Positions 7,114 to 16,853 are shown, counted from the first letter of the stretch. The stretch is 16,880 nucleotides of DNA from Pseudomonadota bacterium (GCA_023454395.1 JAEYFY010000465.1:1-16880), one strand, 5' to 3'. Translations and numbers: made by a program. Notes: a model not told the origin generated them from the sequence alone.

Positions 7114-8409
7114 ATGAATAAACAAATTATGCCTATCATGCTGTCAAATGAACCTGCTGCTGCATGTTGGGGTGAAAGAGCACTAATTAGCACTAGCGAA
7201 ACCGGCATGACAATCCACTTAACGGAAGAAAACCGTTTAGGCGCTATTCAGCGTGGTGGACGTAAAGTTGATAGCCAAGGTATTCGTAACGTTGCACTTG
7301 TTGGCGAAGGCTGGGATTTAGAACGTAGTTGGGCTTTCTGGTTAGGTTTTAGAGCGCCTAAAGGCGCTCGTTCAATCGAATGGCCACAATTAAAGGATGC
7401 AGATAAACACGAACTAGAATCACGTATTCGCATCGTTGATTGGGTTAGAGATACCATCAATACACCGGCTGAAGAGTTAGGACCTGAGCAATTGGCACAA
7501 CGCACGGTTGATCTGTTCTGTGGTCTTGATAAAGAAGATATTAGCTATAAGATCACCAAAGGTTCTGATCTGCGCGATCAAAACTATGCTGGTATCTATA
7601 CAGTAGGACGAGGTTCTTCGCGTGATCCTGTCTATTTAGCATTAGATTTCAACCCAACAAAAGATAGCAATGCCCCTGTATTTGCGTGTTTAGTCGGTAA
7701 AGGTATTACTTTTGACTCAGGTGGCTATAGCATCAAACCTACATCATCCATGAATTCAATGAAAGCCGATATGGGGGGTGCAGCAACGTTAGCGGGTGCT
7801 TTAGCATTAGCGGTTACTCGTGGTTTAAATAAACGCGTAAAACTACTGCTTTGTATCGCAGATAATATGGTCAGCGGTAATGCCTTTAAATTAGGTGATA
7901 TTATTCGTTACCGTAATGGTAAATCAGTTGAAATCATGAATACAGATGCTGAAGGGCGTTTAGTTTTAGCTGATGGTTTAATTGATGCAAGCAATATTGC
8001 ACCAGAGCTGATTATCGATGCAGCAACATTAACTGGTGCAGCTAAAGTTGCAGTAGGTAATGACTACCACTCTGTATTGAGTTTTGATGATAAATTAGCT
8101 GCAGAGTTACTGACTAGCGCTGAACAAGAAAATGAGTTGTTCTGGCGTCTGCCATTAGCAGATTTCCATCGTAGTCAATTACCGTCTAGCTTCGCTGATT
8201 TAAATAATATCGCAGCACCTTCCCATACTGCGGGTGCAAGTACTGCGGCTGCATTCTTATCACACTTTGTTACCGACTATAAAAAAGGTTGGGTACATAT
8301 CGACTGTTCAGCAACATACAGAAAATCTTCTGTAGAACAATGGGCAGCGGGTGCTACGGGTTATGGTGTGCGTTCTATCGCGAATCTGTTATTAGCAAAA
8401 GCAAAATAA
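7114..8409 (+). CDS. pepB: PepB, aminopeptidase B (peptidase B), M17 family
   Basis: A 431-residue leucine-aminopeptidase-family enzyme (E. coli 427) that removes N-terminal residues from short peptides in the cytoplasm using two metal ions, and functions as a hexamer in the family. Metal and catalytic residues are all visible: K196 and D201 in [12 protein letters not shown]208, D219 in KADMGGAAT, then D278, E280 and R282 in the signature NTDAEGRL (276-283). The N-terminal domain (1-about 150) is of PepB rather than PepA type, including [16 protein letters not shown]. The ribosome binding site is modest (GTGAGA). An SseB-like gene follows 27 bases later, probably co-transcribed. Confidence 0.96.
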   Translation: MNKQIMPIMLSNEPAAACWGERALISTSETGMTIHLTEENRLGAIQRGGRKVDSQGIRNVALVGEGWDLERSWAFWLGFRAPKGARSIEWPQLKDADKHELESRIRIVDWVRDTINTPAEELGPEQLAQRTVDLFCGLDKEDISYKITKGSDLRDQNYAGIYTVGRGSSRDPVYLALDFNPTKDSNAPVFACLVGKGITFDSGGYSIKPTSSMNSMKADMGGAATLAGALALAVTRGLNKRVKLLLCIADNMVSGNAFKLGDIIRYRNGKSVEIMNTDAEGRLVLADGLIDASNIAPELIIDAATLTGAAKVAVGNDYHSVLSFDDKLAAELLTSAEQENELFWRLPLADFHRSQLPSSFADLNNIAAPSHTAGASTAAAFLSHFVTDYKKGWVHIDCSATYRKSSVEQWAAGATGYGVRSIANLLLAKAK

Positions 8410-8436
8410 TAAACGTTATTTGATTTGGAGTTTGTA

Positions 8437-8862
8437 ATGGGTGTATCTGAACAATTTGAGACACAAGAAATTGTTTCTGTTGAAGGTTCTTCTTTAAAGT
8501 TAAGTGTTCTAGAGCCACAACCTGAAAAATTAACAACCGCACTTAGCGAGTTTTTTGGTGAACATAAACCGATCCGCCGTGCCTTTATTGTTAATGCTCA
8601 GGAGCAAGATAATGAAGAGTCATTTTATCTTATTGGTTTAGAAATAACGGGTGAAGAAGATGTAATTACGCAGATACTCCCACAAGCGGCTGAATCAGCT
8701 TTTGAATATTTAGAAGAAGGGCAATCTCTAGATTTTTGCTTTGTGAATAAAGATGAAAAAGGCGTGAGTCATTTTATGATCCACCATGTATCACCTTTTT
8801 ATCAACGCAAACTAGGGGGATTCTTAAGAAAAGGTATCCCGATAGTTAATTTGGATAGTTAA
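8437..8862 (+). CDS. sseB: SseB-like protein, C-terminal SseB domain only
   Basis: A 141-residue protein that matches only the second half of E. coli SseB (258 residues): LTTALSEFFGEHKPIRRAFI, EKGVSHFMIHHVSPFY and GGFLRKG align with the conserved end of that protein. The N-terminal SseB domain is missing, and the 27 bases to pepB leave no room for it. E. coli sseB was named for enhanced serine sensitivity on overexpression; its biochemical role is unknown. ATG at 8437 is preferred to the in-frame TTG at 8425 because that TTG lies inside the ribosome binding site TTGGAG (8425-8430). The position after pepB matches E. coli. The ORF is intact, with a terminator right behind it, so it looks like a functional shortened form. 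Confidence 0.75.
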   Translation: MGVSEQFETQEIVSVEGSSLKLSVLEPQPEKLTTALSEFFGEHKPIRRAFIVNAQEQDNEESFYLIGLEITGEEDVITQILPQAAESAFEYLEEGQSLDFCFVNKDEKGVSHFMIHHVSPFYQRKLGGFLRKGIPIVNLDS

Positions 8863-8881
8863 TACAGCCCTTTAAATTTAG

Positions 8882-8911
8882 GCGATATCTCATCAGATAT
8901 CGCTTTTTTTT
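8882..8911 (+). terminator. Strong rho-independent terminator after sseB
   Basis: GCGATATCT (8882-8890) and AGATATCGC (8895-8903) form a perfect nine-pair stem with loop CATC, followed by eight T residues (8904-8911). This ends the pepB-sseB unit. Confidence 0.92.
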
Positions 8912-9151
8912 ATCTTATAATAGAAAATTGACTAAATTAGCAAATCGTTTGCATTTTTATATAACGTTTTGTTTTAGCTAGGCTTTGTTTTTAAAGTAAA
9001 AATAAGGCGACTTTGTGTTGTCATTTGTTTCGTCTTACGCGGTAAAAGATAGCTTATTAAGTTATTTTTTTATCTTATTAGTATAAAGAAATACATATAT
9101 TATCTCTGCCTGCATAAAACATCGCATTATTCAGGGGTTGAATTAAAGGAA
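8912..9151 (+). promoter_or_regulatory. AT-rich gap before yfhM, probable promoter region; no sseA
   Basis: These 240 bases contain no convincing coding frame on either strand and no recognisable remnant of sseA, which lies here in E. coli. A promoter for yfhM is expected. Candidates are TTGTCA (9018-9023) with GGTAAA 17 bases on, or TATATT/TATTAT at 9096-9103 without a good -35. Neither is strong, and I see no operator. Confidence 0.35.
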
Positions 9152-9157
9152 ATGAAT

Positions 9158-12100
9158 ATGAACCAAAACCAATTTAGACAATATACAGAAAAGAGAGGCT
9201 ATCGTTATAGCTCCCTTGCTGTTGTATTGGCATCAGCATTGGCTCTTATCGGCTGTGATGATAAAGCGGATGAAAACACATCATCTGCTAATAAGACGCA
9301 AAATACACAAGTGACAGAGCAAAAAAATACCGCTCAGAACACATCAGGTACTGAAACTCAAACAAGCGAAAAACCAGCAGTTACAACAAAAACGAATAAC
9401 CAAACTGCATTAAAAAGCAAAGAAGTCCGTGATGAGTTGGCAATGCGTTTTGCCGGAAAAGACGTCACTGTATTAGATGCATCAGAATTACAGCGTGATG
9501 GTGCGAGCACAATGGTGGTGACTTTCTCTGTACCACTTGATCCTGACCAAAAGTTTGATGACGTAATTCACCTTGTTGATACCAAAAAAGGGAAATTAGA
9601 AGGTGCGTGGGAGTTATCTGATAACTTAATGGAACTGCGTTTTCGTCATTTACCACCATCAACAGAATTAAATTTAACCATCGATGAAAAAATAAAAGGT
9701 ATTAATGAACGTACATTAACAACGCCTTTTAGCCAGAAATTAACGACAGAAGAAATTTTCCCGTCTGTTGGCTTTACCAGTAAAGGTTCGTTACTGCCAC
9801 TTGAAGCGGCTGAAGGTCTACCCATTACTGCGTTAAATGTGGGGCAAGTTGACGTAAACTTTTTCCGCGTTAAAGATGAACAATTAGCTCAATTTTTAAC
9901 GCAATGGGAAAGCCGTTCCAATATTAACTATTGGGAATCAGATGAGTTTTTATCTCAAGCTGATTTGGTCTATACCGGTCGTTTTGAGTTAAATACAGAA
10001 ACAAATACCCGTGAAAACGTATTGTTACCGCTAAAATCAATAGATGCCCTGAAAAAAGAAGGTGCCTACATTGCGGTTATGCAACAAGCGGGTAAATACT
10101 CTTATACAGTGCCTGCCACGGTATTTACATTTAGTGATATCGGGCTGTCGATGCACAGTTATCTTGATACGTTAGATGTTTTTACTCAATCACTTAAAAA
10201 TGGTTCTGCATTAGATAAAGTAGAAATTCGCCTATTAGATGAAAAAGGTGGATTGATTTCTAAAGCACAGACAGATAGCCAAGGGCATGCCACACTTGAG
10301 AAAAGTGATAAAGCACGTTTATTAATGGCCATTCGTGATGGACAAACCAGTATGATTGACTTGCGTAAACCCGCGCTTGATCTTTCTGAATTTGATATTG
10401 GTGGTCCGCAAGGTTATAGCAAACAATTTTTTGCTTTCGGCCCTCGTGATCTTTATCGTCCCGGTGAAACATTAATCGTTAACGCATTGCTACGTGACGG
10501 TGATGGTAATCCTATTAAAGAACAACCTGTTAAAGTCGATCTGCTTAAAACAGACGGGCAAGTGTCTCGTAGTTTTGTTTGGCAACCTGAAAAGGGGCTT
10601 TACCAATTAAAATTAGTTATTCCTGCGGATGAAAATACGGGTACACGTACCTTACGTTTTGATGTAGGCGATGGTACTCCTCGTTTCTATGAATTCCAGG
10701 TCGAAGACTTTATGCCAGAACGTATGGCATTAGAAATCACCGGTAAGAAAGGCATTTTATTGAGTGGTAATGACGCTTATTTTGACATTAAGGGTCGCTA
10801 TCTTTATGGCGCACCAGCTGCGGATAATCGCTTACAAGGGCAAGTTTTCTTAAAAGCCTCGCGTGAAGCTGTTAGTAAATTACCCGGCTATGAATTTGGT
10901 GCTGTAAAAGATGAGAACTTCAGCCGCCTATTGGATGAGTTTGAACTTAATTTAGACTCTGATGGTGAAGGTGAGTTAAGTGTTGATAGTGAACGTTATG
11001 CTGAGTTGAAATCACCTATCAATATCATTCTACAAGCAAGCTTACTTGAAGCGGGTGGACGTCCTGTTACTCGTCGTTATCAACAAGCAGTTTGGCCTGC
11101 CACTCATCTTGCTGGTATTCGTCCTGTATTCCCTAAAAAAGAAGTTTACGATTATCGCACAGACAAATATAAATCAGGTTATAGCGTTGATGAAAACTCA
11201 ATGGCTGAATTTGAAATTGTCTATACAGATCAAGACGGTAAAAAACTACCTGCTAATGATCTGAAAGTGAAGTTTATCTATGAACGTCATGATTATTACT
11301 GGCGTTGGTCTAGTTCGAATGGCTGGGAATCTGGCTATAACGAAAAAGATCTGCAAATGGATGAACAGACAATTAAGATTGCGAAAGATGGTACTGCAAA
11401 AGTGGCATTCCCTGTTGAGTGGGGTTCTTATCGCATTGAAGTTGTCGATCCTAAAACAGAATTAGTCAGTAGCCTACGTTTCTGGGCGGGTTATTCTTGG
11501 ATGGATAACACGGGTGGAACAGGCGCGGTAAGACCAGACCAAGTTAAATTGAAACTGGATAAAGAGGGTTATTTACCGGGCGAAAAAGTCAAATTAAACA
11601 TTGTTGCGCCTCATCCGGGTAAAGGTTATGTGTTACTCGAATCAAGTAATGGTCCTTTATGGTGGCAGGAAATTGATGTACCCGAAAAAGGGCTTGATGT
11701 TGAAGTGCCTATTAATAAAGAGTGGGCAAGACACGATCTCTATCTGACTTCTGTTGTTGTAAGACCGGGAGATACTTCAAAACAAGCGACAGTAAAACGT
11801 GCTGTGGGTATTTTGCATTTACCATTACAGGATAAAAACCGTCGTATTGATATTTCACTTGATGCACCTGAAAAAATTCGCCCTAACCAAGATTTAAAAA
11901 TCCGCATTAAAGCGAATCCAGTTGCCGGTCAGCCATTACCTGAAAATATTAATGTATTGGTTTCTGCGGTTGATACTGGTGTATTGAATATCACTGAGTA
12001 TAAAACCCCTGATCCTTACGATGCTTTCTTTGGTCGTAAACGTTACAGCATCGACCAATATGATGTTTATGGGCAATTAATTGAAGGGCAAGGTCGTTTA

Positions 12101-14245
12101 GCTAACTTGCGTTTTGGTGGTGATGGTGGTGAAGCCGCCGCATTATCTCGTGGTGGTAAAAAGCCATTAACGGATGTGCAAATCATTGCTCAACAAACGG
12201 CTCCTGTAAAATTAAATGCACAAGGTGAGGGCGAAGTTTCTTTACCTATTCCTGAGTTTAATGGTGAAGTTCGTTTAATGGCGCAAGCTTGGACTGCGGA
12301 TAAATTTGGTAGCCAAGAAGGTAAAGTTGTTATTGCCGCACCTTTAGTGACTCAGCTTTCATTACCTCGCTTTATGGCTGGCGGTGATAATGCGCTCTTA
12401 TCGTTAGATTTAACCAATCTGACAGATGATGCACAATCTATTACCTTAAATTATACCGCTTCAGGTTTGGTGGGATTAGGTGGCGCTGAAAGCAAAACTG
12501 TCTCGCTAACGAAAGGTGAACGTACTCAAATTCAAATCCCAGTAAAAGCGAAACATGGTTTTGGTCAGGGCGAATTCTCACTGTCTATTTATGGTATTAA
12601 AGTACCGGGTGAAGAGATTAAACCTTACCATAATACATGGAATATTGGTGTTCGACCTGCATTCCCAGCAGAAACCATTCATTATGCAAGTACATTGCAA
12701 GATGGTGATACTTGGCGTTTACCATCAGAAATTTTAAATCGCTTTAATAGCTCAACGCTTGAAGGTGAATTATTGCTGACAAGTCGCCCTCCGTTACAAG
12801 TAGCGCGTTATGTTAGAGAGCTATTTGCTTATCCTTATGGTTGCTTAGAACAAACCGTCAGTGGGCTTTATCCTTCACTGTATTCAACAGAAAAAGAGTT
12901 GAAACAGTTGGGAATTAAAACGCAAACTGATGCTGATAGAAAAGCGGCTATTGATAAAGGTATTGCTCATCTGCTGACGATGCAAAAATCAGAAGGCGGA
13001 TTCGCTTTATGGGATCAGGGTGGACGTGAAGAATATTGGTTAACCGCTTATGCGACTGACTTCTTATTCCGTGCGTCGCAACAAGGTTATTCAGTTCCCG
13101 CTGATTCATTAAAACGTGCGAATGATCGTTTATTACGTTATTTACAAGATAAAAACTTAGTTAACTATGAATATGCAGTTAATCAAGATGCAGCTCGTTT
13201 CTCAGCAAGGGCTTATGCTGCGTTAGTATTAGCTAATCAGCAAAAAGCACCTTTAGGTGAATTACGTCGTCTCTATCTTGAGCGTAATCAAGCTGGAAGT
13301 GGCTTAGCCTTAGTTCAGTTAGGTATCGCATTAAAACTGATGGGTGATAGCAGCCGCGCTGAAAGCTTAATTGCTGAAGGTGTGACAACATCGCGTAAAT
13401 ATAATTATGGATTGGGCGACTACGGTAGCACCATTCGTGACCAAGCATTAATTATTGCTTTGTTAAGTGAAAATAATCTTGAAACACAATCTCGTGATGC
13501 AAGCGTGATGACGTTATCGGATAACTTAACAAGCCGTGAGTGGTTCTCAACTCAAGAAAGTAATTCGTTATACCTTGCTGGGCGCTTCTTTATTAATATG
13601 GCAGAACAGCCTTGGGAAGTTGCTGTTAATCGTCAAGTCCCTGCAATCAGTAGCGATCGCGCAGTCAATGAGACATTAACATCAGCACAATTACAAGAAG
13701 GCTTAGAGCTAAATAATCGTGGTGGCGCAGCGATTTATTCGCGTATGAATATCGTGGGCTATCCGAAAGTCGCTCCTGCTCCTTATAGTAATGTATTAAA
13801 TGTCCATCGTAGTTACTATGATTTGAAAGGAAACCGCGTTCACCCTAATCGCTTACAAAGTGGTGAAATGCTGGTGGTAAAACTGGAAGTTTCTGCTGAC
13901 AGAGACGTACCTGATGCATTAGTGGTTGATTTATTACCAGCCGGTCTTGAAATCGAAAACCAAAACTTAGCATCAAGTAGTGCAAGCTTAAGTGATAGTG
14001 CTGCAGACTTGCAGGAATTTATCGACGATATGGGGCAAGCAAATATCAAACATCTAGAATATCGTGATGATCGCTTTGTTGCTGCTATTTCTGTTGATAA
14101 ATATCGCCCAACGACATTGCTCTATTTAGCAAGAGCCGTAACACCGGGTAGCTATCAAGTACCACCACCACAAGTTGAATCTATGTATGTGCCTTATTGG
14201 CGCGCAATAGGATCAACAGAAACCAAGATTGATGTTGTTCCTTAA
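9158..14245 (+). CDS. yfhM: YfhM, bacterial alpha-2-macroglobulin lipoprotein (ECAM-type)
   Basis: A 1695-residue protease-trapping lipoprotein, somewhat longer than the E. coli protein (about 1650). The signal peptide ends in the lipobox LIGC with C33 as the lipidated cysteine; Asp at +2 predicts retention in the inner membrane, facing the periplasm. A Ser/Thr/Asn/Gln-rich linker (about 34-85) precedes the macroglobulin domains (DPDQKFDDVIHLVD, FGPRDLYRPGETL, DFMPERMAL). The alpha-2-macroglobulin core follows (VSAVDTGVLNIT, GEVRLMAQAWTADKFGS), then the thioester motif CLEQ at 1229-1232 in YPYGCLEQT and the helical thioester domain. Protease cleavage of the bait region should expose the thioester and trap the attacker. 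ATG 9158 is chosen because AAAGGAA (9145-9151) is correctly spaced; the in-frame ATG at 9152 is too close to it. pbpC follows, the usual partner. Confidence 0.96.
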   Translation: MNQNQFRQYTEKRGYRYSSLAVVLASALALIGCDDKADENTSSANKTQNTQVTEQKNTAQNTSGTETQTSEKPAVTTKTNNQTALKSKEVRDELAMRFAGKDVTVLDASELQRDGASTMVVTFSVPLDPDQKFDDVIHLVDTKKGKLEGAWELSDNLMELRFRHLPPSTELNLTIDEKIKGINERTLTTPFSQKLTTEEIFPSVGFTSKGSLLPLEAAEGLPITALNVGQVDVNFFRVKDEQLAQFLTQWESRSNINYWESDEFLSQADLVYTGRFELNTETNTRENVLLPLKSIDALKKEGAYIAVMQQAGKYSYTVPATVFTFSDIGLSMHSYLDTLDVFTQSLKNGSALDKVEIRLLDEKGGLISKAQTDSQGHATLEKSDKARLLMAIRDGQTSMIDLRKPALDLSEFDIGGPQGYSKQFFAFGPRDLYRPGETLIVNALLRDGDGNPIKEQPVKVDLLKTDGQVSRSFVWQPEKGLYQLKLVIPADENTGTRTLRFDVGDGTPRFYEFQVEDFMPERMALEITGKKGILLSGNDAYFDIKGRYLYGAPAADNRLQGQVFLKASREAVSKLPGYEFGAVKDENFSRLLDEFELNLDSDGEGELSVDSERYAELKSPINIILQASLLEAGGRPVTRRYQQAVWPATHLAGIRPVFPKKEVYDYRTDKYKSGYSVDENSMAEFEIVYTDQDGKKLPANDLKVKFIYERHDYYWRWSSSNGWESGYNEKDLQMDEQTIKIAKDGTAKVAFPVEWGSYRIEVVDPKTELVSSLRFWAGYSWMDNTGGTGAVRPDQVKLKLDKEGYLPGEKVKLNIVAPHPGKGYVLLESSNGPLWWQEIDVPEKGLDVEVPINKEWARHDLYLTSVVVRPGDTSKQATVKRAVGILHLPLQDKNRRIDISLDAPEKIRPNQDLKIRIKANPVAGQPLPENINVLVSAVDTGVLNITEYKTPDPYDAFFGRKRYSIDQYDVYGQLIEGQGRLANLRFGGDGGEAAALSRGGKKPLTDVQIIAQQTAPVKLNAQGEGEVSLPIPEFNGEVRLMAQAWTADKFGSQEGKVVIAAPLVTQLSLPRFMAGGDNALLSLDLTNLTDDAQSITLNYTASGLVGLGGAESKTVSLTKGERTQIQIPVKAKHGFGQGEFSLSIYGIKVPGEEIKPYHNTWNIGVRPAFPAETIHYASTLQDGDTWRLPSEILNRFNSSTLEGELLLTSRPPLQVARYVRELFAYPYGCLEQTVSGLYPSLYSTEKELKQLGIKTQTDADRKAAIDKGIAHLLTMQKSEGGFALWDQGGREEYWLTAYATDFLFRASQQGYSVPADSLKRANDRLLRYLQDKNLVNYEYAVNQDAARFSARAYAALVLANQQKAPLGELRRLYLERNQAGSGLALVQLGIALKLMGDSSRAESLIAEGVTTSRKYNYGLGDYGSTIRDQALIIALLSENNLETQSRDASVMTLSDNLTSREWFSTQESNSLYLAGRFFINMAEQPWEVAVNRQVPAISSDRAVNETLTSAQLQEGLELNNRGGAAIYSRMNIVGYPKVAPAPYSNVLNVHRSYYDLKGNRVHPNRLQSGEMLVVKLEVSADRDVPDALVVDLLPAGLEIENQNLASSSASLSDSAADLQEFIDDMGQANIKHLEYRDDRFVAAISVDKYRPTTLLYLARAVTPGSYQVPPPQVESMYVPYWRAIGSTETKIDVVP

Positions 14246-14252
14246 ATCTTGT

Positions 14253-14278
14253 AGCCCTTTCTTCGGAAAGGGCTTTTT
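14253..14278 (+). terminator. UUCG-loop terminator between yfhM and pbpC
   Basis: AGCCCTTTC (14253-14261) and GAAAGGGCT (14266-14274) make a perfect nine-pair stem closed by the very stable TTCG tetraloop, followed by four more T residues. It starts eight bases after the yfhM stop and ends 15 bases before pbpC. Because there is little room for a separate pbpC promoter, partial read-through is likely, making pbpC output lower than that of yfhM. Confidence 0.85.
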
Positions 14279-14293
14279 CCTTTGAGTGATTGA

Positions 14294-16615
14294 ATGAAAC
14301 TAGGATATAAACGGCTTATTGCTGTTATCATTATTTTTTTGCTAACAACGCCAATTTTAGTCTGGATCGCAGATAAAATTTGGCCTCTTCCTGATCCTGA
14401 ACCTCAAATTGCGACGATTGTTACAGCGCAAGATGGTACACCTCTTTGGCGTTTTGCCGATAAAGAAGGGGTATGGCGTTATCATGTCAAACTCGCTGAT
14501 GTCTCTCCTGAATATTTAGAAGCCTTAATTACTTATGAAGATCGCTGGTTTTATCAACATCCTGGTGTTAACCCGATGGCGATATTCCGTGCGGCGTGGC
14601 AAGATTTAAGTTCAGGAAGAATAGTGTCAGGCGGAAGTACGTTATCAATGCAAGTGGCTCGCCTTATTGATCCTCACTCGCGTACTTTAGGGGGGAAAAT
14701 CAAACAGCTTTGGCGTACCTTGCAATTAGAGTGGTATTACTCAAAAGATGAAATTCTGGAGATTTACCTCAATATAGCTCCTTTTGGCGGTACATTAGAA
14801 GGCATCGGCGCAGCAAGTTGGGCTTATTTAGGCAAATCACCCGCTGATTTATCTGCGGGCGAGGCGGCATTAATGGCCGTATTGCCACAAGCGCCAAGTC
14901 GTTTACGACCAGATAGATATCCTGAACGCGCTCAAGCTGCTAGAGATAAAGTATTGGATAGGCTGGCAGAATATCAAATATGGTCACAAGAAAAAGTTGA
15001 TGAAATCAAAGAAGAACAGGTTTTATTAGCACCAAGGCAAACACCGCAATTGGCACCATTGCTGGCTCGTCGTATGTATAACGAAAAGCGAGAGCCTGTT
15101 ATTACCACCACGATTGATATTAATATTCAACGACAACTCGAAGATATTGCGAATCAATGGAAGTATCAATTAGCGGATAAAACATCCTTAGCCATCTTAG
15201 TTGTTGATCATACGGATATGAGTGTAAAAGGGTATGTTGGTTCTGCCGATTTTAATGACAATTCGCGCTTTGGTCATGTCGATATGATTAGTGCATGGCG
15301 TTCGCCCGGTTCAACATTAAAGCCATTTATTTATGCACTTGCATTAGATGAAGGGCTTATTCATGCAGAATCACTCTTACAAGATGTTCCCCGTCGATTT
15401 GATAATTATCGTCCTGGTAATTTTGACTCTGATTTTAATGGTGCGGTCAGTGCCAGTGAAGCACTAAGCCGTTCTTTAAATTTGCCCGCGGTACAACTTA
15501 TCGAAGTGTATGGAGCAAAGAAATTTGCGGCAAAATTGCGTCATAACCATCTTGAAATGCGCTTTCCTTATGGTTCAGAGCCAAATTTAGCGCTGATCTT
15601 AGGAGGAACAGCAACACGAATGGATGAGCTTGTTTCTGCCTTTAGTGCATTAGCAAGGCAAGGAAAAACAGCACCGTTACGTTTTAAGCCAGAGCAAATA
15701 ATAGAAAACCGAGTGTTGATGTCACAAGGATCGGCATGGATTATTAGGCGCATATTAGCTGGAGAAGCTAGACCTCGGCCAGATAGTGCAATTTCACCCG
15801 TTGTTCCTTTAGCTTGGAAAACAGGAACAAGTTATGGCTATCGAGATGCGTGGTCTATCGGTGTGAATGCTCGCTATACCATTGGTGTTTGGGTGGGTAG
15901 ACCTGATGGGACACCTGTTGCAGGGCAATTTGGCTTTGCAACTGCTGTCCCTATTATGAATCAGGTCAATAACTTATTAACCGGCTATTTCTATCAAAAT
16001 AAACAAAGACCACCAACTGATTTGCGTCCTGATAGTGTAACCGCAGCAACAATTTGTTGGCCGACAGGTAAGGCATTACCTAAAGAAGATAGCAACTGTA
16101 GAGTCAGTCGTCGAAGCTGGATCTTAGATAACACTATTCCACCCACTTTATTGAATGATAGCCAAGAAGGTATTTTGGGGATCAACGAAAAAATTTGGTT
16201 AGATGATGAAGGTAAACGCACGGGACCTAATTGTCCTAACGCAGAGTTAAAAGATATTGCTTTATGGCCGATAGCATTAGAAGCATGGTTGCCTGAAAAA
16301 GAGCGCAGAGCAAAACGACTGCCGCCGATTTCTGAAACTTGCCCACCAATTAAAGAAGATATTATTCCCTTGTTTATCTCAGGCATTCGAGCGGGTGATT
16401 TATTAAGACCATTACCCGGTGAAACTAATCTCGAAATAACTGTTTCTACACAAGGAGGAAGTGGTATGCAATGGTGGTTTTTAAATGGTGAACAAATAGG
16501 CAAAACAGAAAACGGGGAAACATTCTCTTATTTATTAGAGAAACGAGGTAAATATCAACTTTCAGTGCTTGATCTAAGTGGTCAAACGGATATGGTTAAT
16601 TTTATATTTCGTTAA
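14294..16615 (+). CDS. pbpC: PbpC, penicillin-binding protein 1C
   Basis: A 773-residue bifunctional class A penicillin-binding protein (E. coli 770). One membrane anchor lies at about residues 8-26, with the rest periplasmic. The GT51 glycosyltransferase domain (about 55-235) has catalytic E82 in YEDRWF and the GGSTLSMQ motif at 113-120. The transpeptidase domain (about 295-560) has the active serine S340 in SPGSTLKPF (S340-x-x-K343), SLN at 394-396 and KTGT at 509-512. The final part (about 685-770, LFISGIRAGDLLRPLPGE and WWFLNGE) is the BiPBP_C domain typical of PBP1C. E. coli PBP1C polymerises glycan but its transpeptidase activity is doubtful. Its constant pairing with the macroglobulin gene suggests repair of murein after breach of the outer membrane. 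The start has only a weak site (GAGTG, 14284-14288). Confidence 0.96.
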   Translation: MKLGYKRLIAVIIIFLLTTPILVWIADKIWPLPDPEPQIATIVTAQDGTPLWRFADKEGVWRYHVKLADVSPEYLEALITYEDRWFYQHPGVNPMAIFRAAWQDLSSGRIVSGGSTLSMQVARLIDPHSRTLGGKIKQLWRTLQLEWYYSKDEILEIYLNIAPFGGTLEGIGAASWAYLGKSPADLSAGEAALMAVLPQAPSRLRPDRYPERAQAARDKVLDRLAEYQIWSQEKVDEIKEEQVLLAPRQTPQLAPLLARRMYNEKREPVITTTIDINIQRQLEDIANQWKYQLADKTSLAILVVDHTDMSVKGYVGSADFNDNSRFGHVDMISAWRSPGSTLKPFIYALALDEGLIHAESLLQDVPRRFDNYRPGNFDSDFNGAVSASEALSRSLNLPAVQLIEVYGAKKFAAKLRHNHLEMRFPYGSEPNLALILGGTATRMDELVSAFSALARQGKTAPLRFKPEQIIENRVLMSQGSAWIIRRILAGEARPRPDSAISPVVPLAWKTGTSYGYRDAWSIGVNARYTIGVWVGRPDGTPVAGQFGFATAVPIMNQVNNLLTGYFYQNKQRPPTDLRPDSVTAATICWPTGKALPKEDSNCRVSRRSWILDNTIPPTLLNDSQEGILGINEKIWLDDEGKRTGPNCPNAELKDIALWPIALEAWLPEKERRAKRLPPISETCPPIKEDIIPLFISGIRAGDLLRPLPGETNLEITVSTQGGSGMQWWFLNGEQIGKTENGETFSYLLEKRGKYQLSVLDLSGQTDMVNFIFR

Positions 16616-16824
16616 ACTAAAAAGATGAGATAAACGAGAACTGAGTGATTTTTAACTAAAATAGGCTTTTTAATAAAGATAAATAGACTATTTATTGAGT
16701 ATCATTTTGGTTCTTTTTTGTTCTTAATTTTCAAGTTTGAACATGGAAGAGGTCAAAAATGTGATTAGATCGATAATTTATAACTTTTTTGCCACAGTTT
16801 TTTAAAAAAAAAGGATATTCAATC
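16616..16824. other. AT-rich intergenic DNA after pbpC, no gene seen
   Basis: No coding frame of credible length appears on either strand. A purely A/T stem (ATAAATA at 16679-16685 with TATTTAT at 16689-16695) and a long homopolymeric T/A tract around 16796-16812 are present. I find no GC-rich terminator for pbpC, so its transcript may end by Rho or outside the window. The stretch is likely the upstream region of the next gene. Confidence 0.5.
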
Positions 16825-16853
16825 TGTGCAATTCATTTTTATCCTCCTATAAT
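16825..16853 (+). promoter_or_regulatory. Probable promoter of the next gene (ndk expected)
   Basis: TATAAT at 16848-16853 is a perfect -10 element, with TGTGCA 17 bases upstream as a poor -35. Transcription would start near 16860, running off the window. In E. coli the gene after pbpC is ndk, so this may be its promoter, but no part of that gene is visible. Confidence 0.45.

Noticed and set aside
15994..16503. A 169-codon open frame on the minus strand inside pbpC
   Set aside because: It lies wholly antisense to the conserved end of PbpC, has no recognisable family or good ribosome binding site, and is explained by codon bias of the sense gene.
16743..16805. A 20-codon frame beginning MEEVKNVIRSII with a hydrophobic end, resembling a small membrane peptide
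   Set aside because: There is no Shine-Dalgarno before the ATG and the frame runs into homopolymeric T/A sequence; a frame this short is expected by chance in AT-rich DNA.
16796..16812. T and A homopolymer tracts after pbpC as a possible terminator
   Set aside because: They pair only as A-T with no GC-rich stem and no clear loop, so termination cannot be supported.
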